Source of the DNA: Oceanobacillus jeddahensis
GTDB lineage: Bacteria > Bacillota > Bacilli > Bacillales > Amphibacillaceae
NCBI RefSeq assembly: GCF_000750635.1
Contig: NZ_CCDM010000010.1
Coordinates: forward strand, 1 to 45,812
Length of the DNA stretch: 45,812 bases
Reading direction: 5' to 3'
In this document: piece by piece, positions 38,819 to 45,812 of the stretch
Layout: every line of letters starts with the position of its first letter
Numbering within the stretch: the stretch's first letter is position 1
Notes under the pieces: generated by a model
What the model was told of the DNA's origin: nothing
Seen by the model: only the letters and a program-made list of their open reading frames with translations
Databases searched by the model: none
Program-made: the position numbers and the translations under genes

Positions 38819-41140
38819 TTGTACCTAATAGACCTAGAAGGCGAAGAATATCCAGCTCAGATAACCTACACTTGGGAAGCTGAGATAAACAGTAAACCAA
38901 TAGTGACAGCTGAAATCGAAGCAACCAAAGTCAATTTGTTGTATCTGCATGATCTAACTGAAATGTGGACCTTAGTCCTTGAGGACATTGAATATAAGAT
39001 TAAATTCCTTAAGAAACAAGGGAAAGGTAATAAATTAAGAGCAACTGTAAAAGCAATACCGTTGTTTTTTGATGACTTTGACTCTTTGCGCATCTATGAA
39101 CGGTATGACCGCCATATGACTGCGCATTTTTATTTCTCTTTGCTGTTTGAAGATACCAAGTACGATTTTGTTCTAAACGGTACCTTTGAAGCTCAGCAGT
39201 GGGAGGGTGCGGGTGAAGGAAAAACGTATTTGAAAATGTTTGAAGAAGGGTTAAACCGATATAGAGGTGAGTTTCGAATAGTAGGCAATACTGTATTCAT
39301 TGAAAACTTTATCGGAATTGATTCACAAGCTAGATACGAGCATCGTCTTAATGCATCTAATATAGTAGAAGAAATTGATGCTAATGAGTTATACACCTTC
39401 GCTAGGGGATATGGAGATTATGGGGATGGCGAAGGCGGAGAAGATTGGCAAGATGCTAATTTAATTCGCGAATACACATCTCCATTATCTAGAATTCCGG
39501 GAATCGGCATTCGTCACGCTCCTCCTATAAAAAACGGTAACATTCGTACAACGGAATTTATGGATGAACAATTGAAGATACGAGTTGACGAATCTCTAAA
39601 AATAAGCGTGACAGCAACTATACACGACTTACGGGAACAAGGATACCCGATTGCCCAATCAGGTTTGGGCGACCGGGTATTTTTAATTGATAGACGCATC
39701 GGATTTGATGAAGAGATACGTGTTGCTTCTAAAATGATAAAAAAGCGATGGGATGGAAAAGTTATTGATGCATCCTATACCTTCGGCACACCAGGATTGG
39801 TTAAGAGGCATCAAGCTAATCTGAATGCTGCTGCGCAGAATATCTCTGACCTACTGAATGGAGATATCAAATTACAGTACAGCGTGCTTCCTAACGCTGT
39901 TCAAGAGGTAACGGATATCATCAAAGGTAATACGGATAGTGTCTTTAGATATATGCAGAATGGCGTTATCGGCTGGAATGGAGACAACCCAAATTACATG
40001 ACTAGATATGTTGGTGATGCGATTGGTTTCTCCAGAGATGGCGGAGGAACATTTGAAGTTGCTATGACAGCAGAGGGCGGGATAGTCGCTGATGTAATTC
40101 GTTCCGGCGCTATGCTTGCCGACAGAATAGCCGGTGGTATTCTCACAAGTTTAAACAGAAACACTACATTTAATATGAACACCGGTGAGTTGGAAATGGA
40201 AAGGGCGTATTTCACTCTTGGTAGTGGTGCGAGAATTAATTTTACTTCTGTGGGTAACAGAATCCAATACCGCGACACAAAGGACGGCGTCGTTCGTTCT
40301 GCGGGCTTCGGTGTCGGTAAATCTCTATTGGATTATCCGTTTGCCTACTCCGGCACGACAGGTGCTGCTGATTTAGACACTCTGTCAGAATATTATAGTG
40401 GCGCAATTTGGAATACAACCAGAGCAATCGCGGAAGGTGCAGCAAATAGTATTAGTGGCGGAAGGTTTCGATATCAAAATAAAGCTACGAATTGGGATAA
40501 ATCGCTTACCATTGATTTCACAGAAAGTATTTCCACAATTTTTCCTTTATCACATGGAGACTATGATTTTGGTAAACCTAACCTAAGATTTAGAAGAATG
40601 TATGTAGATAATATCTTGGGATGGAGAACTGTATACATTACAAATCCTACAGCTAATAGAGGGTTTGCAATTGATACCGATTATGTTGATGGTCACAATC
40701 CTTCAATTTACGGACAATACCCATCGGAGAACAATTATAATGTGGGCCGTAGCGACAGATATCTATCTTACGTATATACGAATACTATTTACGCTAACCA
40801 TATTTACGGAACAGTAGAAGGTCCTTCTGCACGAAGGCTTAAAAAGAATGAAGGAATAATTTCTTTGGAGGACAGCCTTGAATTTATCCGCAATGCCAAG
40901 ATAGTAACTTTTGACTGGCGCCGGGATGAGAGTATGAAATTCAATAAAGACAAACCTCAGACCGTTTATGACAGGCAAGTCGGATTTATCATTGATGATC
41001 TTAAAATGAAAAATGATTACTTGATTAAAAAAGATGATGAAACAATTAAGAAAGACAATATTATGTTTATTCAGCAACATGTTCTACAGAATTTATTACA
41101 GAGGGTAGAGGTGCTAGAAAATGGAACAGAAACAGCCTAA
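38819..41140 (+). CDS. Tal-type tail protein with C-terminal S74 autoprotease/chaperone domain
   Basis: 773 residues from TTG 38819, 8 nt after GAGG; the ATG at 38786 lies inside the terminator palindrome and is unlikely. N-terminal 350 residues match prophage tail-endopeptidase (Tal) proteins: LIDLEGEEYPAQITYTWEAE, FARGYGDYGDG, IGFDEEIRVASKMIKKRWDG. Then comes a long beta-rich middle. The end (about 675-773) is an S74-type intramolecular chaperone: PSARRLKKNEGIISLEDSLE, FDWRRDES, VGFIIDDLK. S74 domains cleave themselves after trimer assembly. Confidence 0.87.
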   Translation: MYLIDLEGEEYPAQITYTWEAEINSKPIVTAEIEATKVNLLYLHDLTEMWTLVLEDIEYKIKFLKKQGKGNKLRATVKAIPLFFDDFDSLRIYERYDRHMTAHFYFSLLFEDTKYDFVLNGTFEAQQWEGAGEGKTYLKMFEEGLNRYRGEFRIVGNTVFIENFIGIDSQARYEHRLNASNIVEEIDANELYTFARGYGDYGDGEGGEDWQDANLIREYTSPLSRIPGIGIRHAPPIKNGNIRTTEFMDEQLKIRVDESLKISVTATIHDLREQGYPIAQSGLGDRVFLIDRRIGFDEEIRVASKMIKKRWDGKVIDASYTFGTPGLVKRHQANLNAAAQNISDLLNGDIKLQYSVLPNAVQEVTDIIKGNTDSVFRYMQNGVIGWNGDNPNYMTRYVGDAIGFSRDGGGTFEVAMTAEGGIVADVIRSGAMLADRIAGGILTSLNRNTTFNMNTGELEMERAYFTLGSGARINFTSVGNRIQYRDTKDGVVRSAGFGVGKSLLDYPFAYSGTTGAADLDTLSEYYSGAIWNTTRAIAEGAANSISGGRFRYQNKATNWDKSLTIDFTESISTIFPLSHGDYDFGKPNLRFRRMYVDNILGWRTVYITNPTANRGFAIDTDYVDGHNPSIYGQYPSENNYNVGRSDRYLSYVYTNTIYANHIYGTVEGPSARRLKKNEGIISLEDSLEFIRNAKIVTFDWRRDESMKFNKDKPQTVYDRQVGFIIDDLKMKNDYLIKKDDETIKKDNIMFIQQHVLQNLLQRVEVLENGTETA

Positions 41141-41327
41141 TAAAGATTACATTAACCATTCCTTAGTAAATCAATTAGCAGAAGCATCAATGAAAATAGC
41201 TGAAAGGGATGCAACTATAACAGAGTTGTATCAAGAAAATACAGATTTAAACAAGGAACTGGAAGAATTAAGACAGCAGCAGATTGATGAAATGGATAAA
41301 GCTGCTGAGCAACCAAAGAAAAAATAG
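41121..41327 (+). CDS. small coiled-coil protein
   Basis: 68 residues, one long charged helix (LAEASMKIAERDATITELYQ ...). ATG inside the end of the Tal gene. Possibly virion-associated; no family recognised. Confidence 0.65.
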   Translation: MEQKQPNKDYINHSLVNQLAEASMKIAERDATITELYQENTDLNKELEELRQQQIDEMDKAAEQPKKK

Positions 41328-41337
41328 GAGGGTCAAC

Positions 41338-41433
41338 ATGCCAAAATTAGAGAGTTTAAATGGCAATACAGTGTTTATCTTAGATACTGGAGAAATGAAA
41401 ATATGTAATTGTGAATTTAAAAACGCTGAATAA
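41338..41433 (+). CDS. small Cys-containing peptide
   Basis: 31 residues, MPKLESLNGNTVFILDTGEM, ending ICNCEFKNAE. Good AGGAGG site. The next hairpin overlaps its stop. Such short genes often stand between tail and lysis cassettes. Confidence 0.5.
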   Translation: MPKLESLNGNTVFILDTGEMKICNCEFKNAE

Positions 41434-41445
41434 GCGTTATTTTTT
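41422..41445 (+). terminator. rho-independent terminator
   Basis: AACGC pairs with GCGTT around TGAATAA, then A and a T-run. Ends the tail operon. Confidence 0.7.
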
Positions 41446-41449
41446 ATGG

Positions 41450-41475
41450 GGTTAGCACATCGCTAGCCTCTTTTT
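41450..41475 (+). terminator. second rho-independent terminator
   Basis: GGTTAGC (41450-41456) pairs with GCTAGCC (41462-41468, one T-G), then five T. Confidence 0.7.
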
Positions 41476-41501
41476 AACATCTGAATGTCAGGGGGTCGAG
41501 A

Positions 41502-41846
41502 ATGGACACAACACAGAAGGAAGTGGAGGACATGGAAAAGTTTATGAATGTCCTGATGGAAGTCAAGGTGTCGCTAGCCAAACAGGATGGGAAACTAGAC
41601 AGCTTGTTAGATATGAAAGAGCGAATAAACGAAACTTACGACATCGCTAAAGGCGCAAGAAACAAAGGAGCTGAGTTAGAAAAAGACATCCGTGAGATTA
41701 AAGAAGAAATGAAGGATAAAGCTAACATCGATGATGTCGAAAAAGAAGTTAAACGTAGAGAAAATGTATTGAATAACTTACCGTCATGGCTTGCCTTAGG
41801 GATTAGCCTGGCGGTATTTTTCTTGACTTATGTAATCAATAGCTAA
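41502..41846 (+). CDS. xhlA: XhlA-like membrane protein of lysis cassette
   Basis: 114 residues. Long coiled coil (about 5-90: EVEDMEKFMNVLMEVKVSLA, ... KAEKDIREIKEEMKD-like) with one C-terminal span (WLALGISLAVFFLTYVI). This is the hemolysin XhlA layout found next to phage holins in Bacillus. It helps the holin and amidase lyse the cell. Confidence 0.82.
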   Translation: MDTTQKEVEDMEKFMNVLMEVKVSLAKQDGKLDSLLDMKERINETYDIAKGARNKGAELEKDIREIKEEMKDKANIDDVEKEVKRRENVLNNLPSWLALGISLAVFFLTYVINS

Positions 41847-41860
41847 AAGGAGAGGATAAT

Positions 41861-42103
41861 ATGCAACAAGCAATTACAAGGTTAGCGGTATTAGCAGTTT
41901 TACTATTAAACCAGGTACTGGTGACATTCGGATGGAATCCACTTCCGTTCAGTGAAGAACAAATTTATGAAGGTGTGTCTGCGGTTGTTTTAGCAGTGGT
42001 GGCTGTCTATACGTGGTGGAAAAACAACAGTGTTACTAAGGAAGCCCAGGAGGCAGACCGAATCTTAAAAGCATCAAAAGATGATAAAGCAAGATGGAAA
42101 TAA
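41861..42103 (+). CDS. holin, SPP1/phi-LC3 type
   Basis: 80 residues. Two hydrophobic spans (about 5-24 and 39-54) around a short loop with GWNPLPFSEEQIYEG, then a charged tail. The ending TWWKNNSVTKEAQEAD is typical of this holin family. It forms lesions in the cell membrane for the amidase. Confidence 0.9.
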   Translation: MQQAITRLAVLAVLLLNQVLVTFGWNPLPFSEEQIYEGVSAVVLAVVAVYTWWKNNSVTKEAQEADRILKASKDDKARWK

Positions 42104-42128
42104 AGAGTAGCTGCGGCTGCTCTTTTTT
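42104..42128 (+). terminator. rho-independent terminator between holin and endolysin
   Basis: AGAGTAGC pairs with GCTGCTCT around TGCG, then six T. It probably limits endolysin synthesis. Confidence 0.8.
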
Positions 42129-42146
42129 AATTTATAAGGAGGTTTT

Positions 42147-43247
42147 ATGATGACACATTTATTTATTGCAGGTCATGGAACGTTAGCTAACGGGAAATTT
42201 GATCCAGGCGCAACTGGGATTATCTCCAAAGGCGAGCATCGGTACATGAAGGAAGATTTATTCCCTGCTATTAAGCGTCATTTGCCTAAGGGGCATGACA
42301 TTGTATTTTTCGATAGTTATAGTGTCGTGAGCCGAGGGAATCTAGCTGCACTTGTGAAGCAGTATGGAGCTGACCAGGTAACAGAGTTCCATTATGACGC
42401 AGCGACTGCATCTGCAAGAGGCGGCCATGTCATTATCCATAGCGCGTACAGCCCGGATAAAACGGATTTAGCTTTGCGGGACGCTATTAAATCTATGGTA
42501 GGTGTGAGGTATAGCCATAAAGGGTATTCAGGCATCAGTGGACGATCCAATTTAGGGAATGTAAACAGAGCAAGAAATAATAACATCACGTACCGATTAA
42601 TTGAGCTTGGCTTTGGAACGAACAAGACAGATGCAGATATTATGGTTAATCAAGTGGACGAATACGCCAAGGCGATTATTAAAGCCGTTGGAGTCAGTCC
42701 GACATCATCTAGTGGTTCATCTGGCTCTAGTAGTTCTGGCAGTTCAAGTGGTTCTGGTTCATCCAGCAGCACATCTTCCAGTGGTGTTCAATGGGTCGGT
42801 ACAGATGACAAAGGTAAGTGTATCGAAGCTATCGCCCCAAGCGTTAACTACTATGATACGCAGCGCTGGACGAATCCATCTGGAAGCTTTAAAAAAGGCG
42901 AGGGCTGGATTGTAGATAATCTTTACCGTGTCAACGGCAGTCTGCAGTATCGTGTTCAAAATTCTAATGGCGACCTGTACTACATTACAGCCCGTAAAGA
43001 CCTGGTGCGAATTGTTGACGGTACTTCCAAGGGCAGCACTTCAAGTAGTTCCGGCAGAAGCGTATCAAAAGGTAGCCGAGTAACTGCAAAGCGCTTATAT
43101 ACTACATCTGCAAGCACTAAAAATGTGCGTAGCACTCCAATCAGTGGAATAGTAGATACTGTCAATAATTCCTGGCGAAATGAGATCCGTTTAAAGAATA
43201 GCAGGGGTAATTATATCGGTTTTACACGCAGGCAAGATTTACAGTAA
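42147..43247 (+). CDS. endolysin: N-acetylmuramoyl-L-alanine amidase with two wall-binding domains
   Basis: 366 residues. The amidase domain (1-185) has IAGHG (zinc His), EFHYDA and LIELGFG with the catalytic Glu, cutting the bond between muramic acid and the stem peptide. A Ser/Gly linker of about 28 residues follows, then a beta-rich module (215-290: VNYYDTQRW...), a second Ser linker, and an SH3-like end (315-366: VTAKRLYTTSASTKNVR...). ATG 42150 is an equal alternative start. Confidence 0.93.
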   Translation: MMTHLFIAGHGTLANGKFDPGATGIISKGEHRYMKEDLFPAIKRHLPKGHDIVFFDSYSVVSRGNLAALVKQYGADQVTEFHYDAATASARGGHVIIHSAYSPDKTDLALRDAIKSMVGVRYSHKGYSGISGRSNLGNVNRARNNNITYRLIELGFGTNKTDADIMVNQVDEYAKAIIKAVGVSPTSSSGSSGSSSSGSSSGSGSSSSTSSSGVQWVGTDDKGKCIEAIAPSVNYYDTQRWTNPSGSFKKGEGWIVDNLYRVNGSLQYRVQNSNGDLYYITARKDLVRIVDGTSKGSTSSSSGRSVSKGSRVTAKRLYTTSASTKNVRSTPISGIVDTVNNSWRNEIRLKNSRGNYIGFTRRQDLQ

Positions 43248-43251
43248 TTAA

Positions 43252-43277
43252 AAAGCCCTCACGTTTGTGGGGGCTTT
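43252..43277. terminator. bidirectional terminator between convergent genes
   Basis: AAAGCCC and GGGCTTT form a stem with CAC/GTG further in. T-runs lie on both sides, so it serves the endolysin gene and the leftward gene that ends at 43281. Confidence 0.8.
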
Positions 43278-43280
43278 CCT

Positions 43281-43754
43281 TTAATCTTTAGGCGCACTTG
43301 GATTTTCCTGGCGCTTATCAATTACCCAGCTTTTGCCGATTTTAACGGCATCAATTTTTCCCTCTGCACAGAGGTTTTTAATATACCCCTCTGAAATCCC
43401 CCAGTATTCGCTGGCGTGTTTAGAGCTCATCAGGTTACTTAATAATCCCCGTTGGCGGTGAGACTGTAAGATAAACTGCTCTTTATCTTCAATACCTTCG
43501 TTGGTAAAATCTTCTTCATCCATATCTGCTATGATGTCACCGAGTATATCCATCAACACCCAATCATTATCCGTAAAACTATTTTGGTACTGCATTAAAT
43601 TTTCATGGATAAGTTGGACAGCCTTAGCAGGGTTCTTTTTTAATTTTTCTTGATACAATGCTGACACTGAACGTCTTTCTTCTTCGAAGACCCTTTCTCC
43701 TAGTATATTAGCGATGCCTAGGAACCTACCGAAATCCTTGTCGCGTTTAGCCAT
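43281..43754 (-). CDS. protein with C-terminal excisionase-type HTH (possible antitoxin/regulator)
   Basis: 157 residues from ATG 43754 (GGAGG site). Residues 1-105 are helical with FGRFLGIANILGERVFEEER and NPAKAVQLIHENLMQYQ, a pattern I recall from small phage proteins annotated as Csd1/Cas8c-like; I do not read that as CRISPR function. Residues 108-150, MSSKHASEYWGISEGYIKNL then AVKIGKSWVID, are a winged HTH of the kind found in antitoxins and excisionases. It is the second gene of an operon with two operators at its promoter, so it may repress itself. Confidence 0.7.
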   Translation of the reverse strand: MAKRDKDFGRFLGIANILGERVFEEERRSVSALYQEKLKKNPAKAVQLIHENLMQYQNSFTDNDWVLMDILGDIIADMDEEDFTNEGIEDKEQFILQSHRQRGLLSNLMSSKHASEYWGISEGYIKNLCAEGKIDAVKIGKSWVIDKRQENPSAPKD

Positions 43755-44046
43755 GGAATAGCACCTCCGCAAAGTTATAGTCAGCTTCAATTTGTAGCTT
43801 ATCATATCCTTGCTCAAACATATCTTTCTTCATTTCAGCTAATTCTCTAATAGTGCTTGCAGCATACGTTTCATTCGGCTCAAAAAGATCATCTTTGCTT
43901 ACTACATATACGACATGATCATCATGATACGTTGGGATGTCAAACACGTCGCACCATACTGATCCGTCCTTTAGATCTGCAAAAATTACTGCACCGTCCT
44001 GTGTCATATCAAAATCCTTTTTAGCCTGTTCGATTCCTTTAAACAT
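43747..44046 (-). CDS. hypothetical partner protein of leftward pair
   Basis: 99 residues from ATG 44046, 8 nt after AAGGAG; ATG 44055 would have no gap from the site. Acidic alpha/beta protein: MTQDGAVIFADLKDGSVWCD, VVYVVSKDDLFEPNETY. It overlaps the next gene by 8 bp. No family recognised; by order it could be the toxin or sensor half of a two-gene unit. Confidence 0.7.
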   Translation of the reverse strand: MFKGIEQAKKDFDMTQDGAVIFADLKDGSVWCDVFDIPTYHDDHVVYVVSKDDLFEPNETYAASTIRELAEMKKDMFEQGYDKLQIEADYNFAEVLFHG

Positions 44047-44067
44047 AATATCCATCTCCTTTTTTAT

Positions 44068-44121
44068 ATGCGTTATCGCATGTCTTGTTTATAATATACT
44101 ATATGCGTTATCGCATGTCAA
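44068..44121 (-). promoter_or_regulatory. leftward promoter with two identical operators
   Basis: On the leftward strand: TTGACA (44121-44116), 17-bp spacer, TATATT (44098-44093). The palindrome ATGCG-ATAA-CGCAT occurs twice, exactly: at 44103-44116 inside the spacer and at 44068-44081 just after the start. A protein bound to both would shut off this strong promoter. The HTH protein of the operon is the obvious candidate. Confidence 0.85.
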
Positions 44122-44150
44122 CACATTTATTAAAACTTTTTTTGAAAAAT

Positions 44151-44171
44151 AAATAAACGCCCGCAAAGCAG
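44151..44171 (-). terminator. terminator of YolD-like gene
   Basis: A GC-rich hairpin (CGCC/GGCG with an inner GC pair) followed on the leftward strand by TTTATTTATTTTT. Confidence 0.6.
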
Positions 44172-44175
44172 GCGC

Positions 44176-44577
44176 TCACTTGAGTTTATCGTACCATTCC
44201 AGCACGTCCATAAACTCTATATTACGTATCTGATCTATTGTGCAGCTGGTCTTACGGCCGTCTATAACTTTTAAAAATATCTTCCCGCTGTTATACCCTG
44301 CAACCTTGCATTGTACGTCTTTGTAATATTGTCCGTTACGTATAGTGTTTGCTTGGATTGCTACGGGCAGATCCTTAACATAAGCTTTATGCAGCACTTG
44401 AGATATTTCCTCTATCGTCATTTCTTCTTTAGGTTGCACTTCCTGGAATTCTTTTTTCATCATTTCTTTAGTGGCTTCGGTTTGATCAGTCAGGATCATT
44501 CCTTGCCACTTTTTAATTCCACGGTCTTTATATCCGTACATTTCTGGAGTGACACGGGTAATAGAATAACATTCCAC
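44176..44577 (-). CDS. YolD-like protein
   Basis: 133 residues, GTG start with GGAGG 10 nt upstream. YKDRGIKKWQGMILTDQ is the YolD-family mark, and the C-terminal beta part (QYYKDVQCKVAGYNSGKIFL ... IDQIRNIEFMDV) also fits. YolD proteins accompany UvrX-type Y-family polymerases in Bacillus prophages and are SOS-linked; no polymerase gene is present here. Two LexA-like boxes lie in the divergent promoter region. Confidence 0.82.
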   Translation of the reverse strand: MECYSITRVTPEMYGYKDRGIKKWQGMILTDQTEATKEMMKKEFQEVQPKEEMTIEEISQVLHKAYVKDLPVAIQANTIRNGQYYKDVQCKVAGYNSGKIFLKVIDGRKTSCTIDQIRNIEFMDVLEWYDKLK

Positions 44578-44608
44578 TTCAATTCATCCTCCTTGCTAAA
44601 AAATAATA

Positions 44609-44620
44609 GTACACTTGTTC
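44609..44620. promoter_or_regulatory. LexA-like box near YolD-like gene
   Basis: Leftward reading GAACAAGTGTAC, one mismatch from GAAC-N4-GTTC with a good centre. It sits just ahead of a TATTAT that could be the leftward -10. Confidence 0.4.
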
Positions 44621-44662
44621 TTGTTTTGTATATGTTATATGGTATAATGAGAACAAACATTC
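44621..44662 (+). promoter_or_regulatory. rightward promoter with LexA-like box
   Basis: TTGTTT (44621-44626), 16-bp spacer, TATAAT (44643-44648), then GAACAAACATTC (44651-44662) over the transcription start. The box has one mismatch, at the same position as in the box at the integrase promoter. Confidence 0.6.
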
Positions 44663-44691
44663 GTCAAACGCCAATTTTTGGAGGGATAATT

Positions 44692-44907
44692 ATGATTGGA
44701 TTTTTAACAAATGCCAAGGTTGGGAAAGAGAAAATCATGATATATTATATTGATTCCAAGGGTGAAGTTAGTCAAAGGATTATTAGAGTTGTGGAAATGG
44801 ATGAGAAAAGGGTGCTGGCATATTGTTATTATCGTAAACAGGTGCGAAGCTTTAAGTTAGAAAATATCCTGTCATGTGGTCAAGTAAAAAGGAGTGTTGG
44901 AGCTTAA
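44692..44907 (+). CDS. stand-alone WYL-like domain protein
   Basis: 71 residues from ATG 44692 with a GGAGGG site. MIYYIDSKGEVSQRIIRVVE, then VLAYCYYRKQVRSFKLENIL follow the WYL domain order (beta strands, 'AYC-x-R-x2-R-F-L-x-I-L'). Small proteins of this type are found beside YolD and UvrX genes. Possibly a ligand or nucleic-acid sensor. Long upstream extension to 44311 is antisense to the YolD-like gene and was discarded. Confidence 0.7.
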   Translation: MIGFLTNAKVGKEKIMIYYIDSKGEVSQRIIRVVEMDEKRVLAYCYYRKQVRSFKLENILSCGQVKRSVGA

Positions 44908-45143
44908 TGCAAAAACCAGTATTGGATTTAGATCAATTAGAACTTAACGGGATTAGAATATATGATGCGTATAAAGAGGGAAAAGCAGTATGGATAAAGT
45001 ATTTTAATGAGGGGACTTTTAAAGAAATTGTTTGCCATATTGATGAACCAATCGATATATGGGATATGGTTATAAAATGCTCGAATGATGGCGGTGTAGT
45101 AGATATCCCTTTTAATTGGATAGTGCAAGTAGATACTTTATAA
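44907..45143 (+). CDS. small beta-rich protein coupled to WYL-like gene
   Basis: 78 residues, ATG in TAATG with the stop of the WYL-like gene; AAGGAG about 12 nt upstream. AVWIKYFNEGTFKEIVCHID then VVDIPFNWIVQVDTL resembles the C-terminal beta unit of YolD-like proteins ('IPF..I..V'). Possibly it works with the YolD-like protein. Confidence 0.65.
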   Translation: MQKPVLDLDQLELNGIRIYDAYKEGKAVWIKYFNEGTFKEIVCHIDEPIDIWDMVIKCSNDGGVVDIPFNWIVQVDTL

Positions 45144-45184
45144 AAAAGCAAACAAAATCATATACCTATGTTATAATCAAGAGG

Positions 45185-45208
45185 TATGAGGTTTATCTCG
45201 TATTTTTT
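45185..45208 (+). terminator. terminator of WYL-like operon
   Basis: TATGAG (45185-45190) pairs with CTCGTA (45197-45202) with one T-G, then six T. Confidence 0.65.
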
Positions 45209-45222
45209 ATAATTCCTTATTG

Positions 45223-45246
45223 GCGCTCTTTGTGGGCGTCCTTTTT
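45223..45246 (+). terminator. second terminator
   Basis: GCGCTC and GGGCGT (two wobble pairs) around TTTGT, then CC and five T. Confidence 0.5.
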
Positions 45247-45257
45247 AATTACGAAAC

Positions 45258-45282
45258 AAAAGAGAGGGGATACCTCTCTTTT
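45258..45282. terminator. perfect 10-bp inverted repeat, bidirectional terminator
   Basis: AAAAGAGAGG and CCTCTCTTTT around GGATA. The A/T ends allow termination either way, which insulates the accessory genes from host transcription once integrated. From 45144 to 45576 no convincing gene is seen; a 33-codon membrane-like frame from TTG 45313 lacks a ribosome site. Confidence 0.7.
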
Positions 45283-45423
45283 AATAGATGTAAACCGTTG
45301 TCATCATTATTGATTTCGCTCTTGACATCATATAGAATAACATCAAAAGATGTTTCAAATATTTGGATTATGGGAATTTCCATTGTATCTTGTTTTATTT
45401 TCATCTTAATTAGTATAGAATAA

Positions 45424-45576
45424 AAAGTGGCTAATGGTTAATTGATTTTTTGCAACAATTCTAGCAACATAAACAGAACATGAAGTCTGTTGAAAAAACT
45501 GTGGATAAGTTAACGCAAATTACAAACAATATACAAAAAACCTGTCCAAGTCAATAAAATCAACGATAACAACTTA
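45424..45576. other. right part of putative attP region with a DnaA box
   Basis: AT-rich non-coding DNA. TGTGGATAA at 45500-45508 is a perfect DnaA box (TTATCCACA on the other strand). CAATATACAAAA near 45526-45540 resembles the arm-type repeats on the other side of the junction. On the circle this joins directly to position 1. Confidence 0.5.
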
Positions 45577-45812
45577 CAGGTGGTATAAATTTTTAGAATT
45601 TAACCACCTCGTCAAACCGTTGATCTTAAAAGGCTAAGCAACCAGAAGTAACTGAAAAATATCAAAAACAAGCGTCGTAATATACACTAAATATACGTTT
45701 AATATACAAGCTAAATAACTAATTTATCAATCGTATCAATTAGTTGTTTGATGTTTTTGTGGGTATATGTCTTTTCAGTGATATCGCCAGTAGCATGTCC
45801 GAGAATCCTTTT
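45577..45812. repeat. right copy of 236-bp terminal direct repeat
   Basis: Exact copy of 1-236. It includes a truncated repeat of the integrase 3' end (45711-45812, leftward), which should not be counted as a second integrase gene. Confidence 0.95.

Noticed and set aside
43281..43754. Csd1/Cas8c-like pattern in the N-terminal part
   Set aside because: No CRISPR repeats or other cas genes in the window; the resemblance reflects a generic annotation of small phage proteins.
44311..44691. Upstream extension of the WYL-like gene
   Set aside because: It would run antisense through the YolD-like gene and past the strong TATAAT promoter; the GGAGGG site fixes the start at 44692.
45313..45423. 33-codon frame with a membrane-like end, and TTGACA at 45313
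   Set aside because: No ribosome site and no -10 at proper spacing; likely chance in AT-rich DNA.
45711..45812. Second, truncated integrase gene
   Set aside because: It is only the terminal repeat of the same gene.

Overview
The window reads as one complete temperate siphovirus genome (about 45.6 kb) from a low-GC Gram-positive host, most likely in the Bacillaceae. Support: AGGAGG-type ribosome binding sites before nearly every gene, many GTG/TTG starts, an ImmR/ImmA-type lysogeny switch, SPP1-type portal and head genes, a lipoprotein signal peptide, XhlA-like and SPP1-type lysis proteins, and a YolD-like protein. The first 236 bases recur exactly at the right end (45577-45812). The unit is therefore about 45,576 bp and closes as a circle, or is a prophage cut at its attachment region.

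Layout. 1-3.6 kb, leftward: attachment region, integrase, a tiny coupled gene, a two-repeat lipoprotein, ImmA-type protease and ImmR-type repressor. 3.66-4.02 kb: divergent control region with five copies of one palindromic operator. 3.8-19.2 kb, rightward early operon: Cro-like protein, Rha-type antirepressor, small DNA-binding proteins, a Gam/ERF recombination pair, nucleases, a DnaD-like initiator with two successive helicase-loader ATPases, a homing endonuclease, dUTPase, RusA and many small proteins. 19.3-20.3 kb: late regulator and a run of terminators. 20.3-29.6 kb: terminase, portal, MuF protein, scaffold, major capsid, collagen-like head fibre, connectors and major tail protein. 29.7-41.4 kb: tail chaperones, tape measure, Dit, an inserted block (fibre, M14 peptidase, ATP-grasp enzyme), Tal/S74 protein. 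41.5-43.25 kb: lysis cassette. 43.3-45.4 kb: accessory genes, namely a leftward self-controlled gene pair, a YolD-like gene, and a divergent WYL-like pair.

Main points. (1) The major capsid and major tail proteins both end at ACT CCC TAA. A +1 shift on CCC adds an 18-residue tail to each; the two tails are related in sequence, and each site has a hairpin starting 7 nt after CCC. This is a PSA-type programmed frameshift. (2) The tail chaperones are joined by a predicted -1 shift at T TTT TTG. (3) The tail module is split between Dit and Tal by a fibre protein, an M14-type peptidase and an ATP-grasp ligase. The ligase has its own possible promoter and ends at a perfect 42-bp palindrome, so it looks like a lysogenic-conversion gene. 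(4) The leftward pair at 43.3-44.0 kb has a near-consensus promoter with two identical operators. (5) Several LexA-like boxes lie at the integrase, lipoprotein and YolD/WYL promoters.

All function calls come from reading the sequence and remembered family features; no database search was run.
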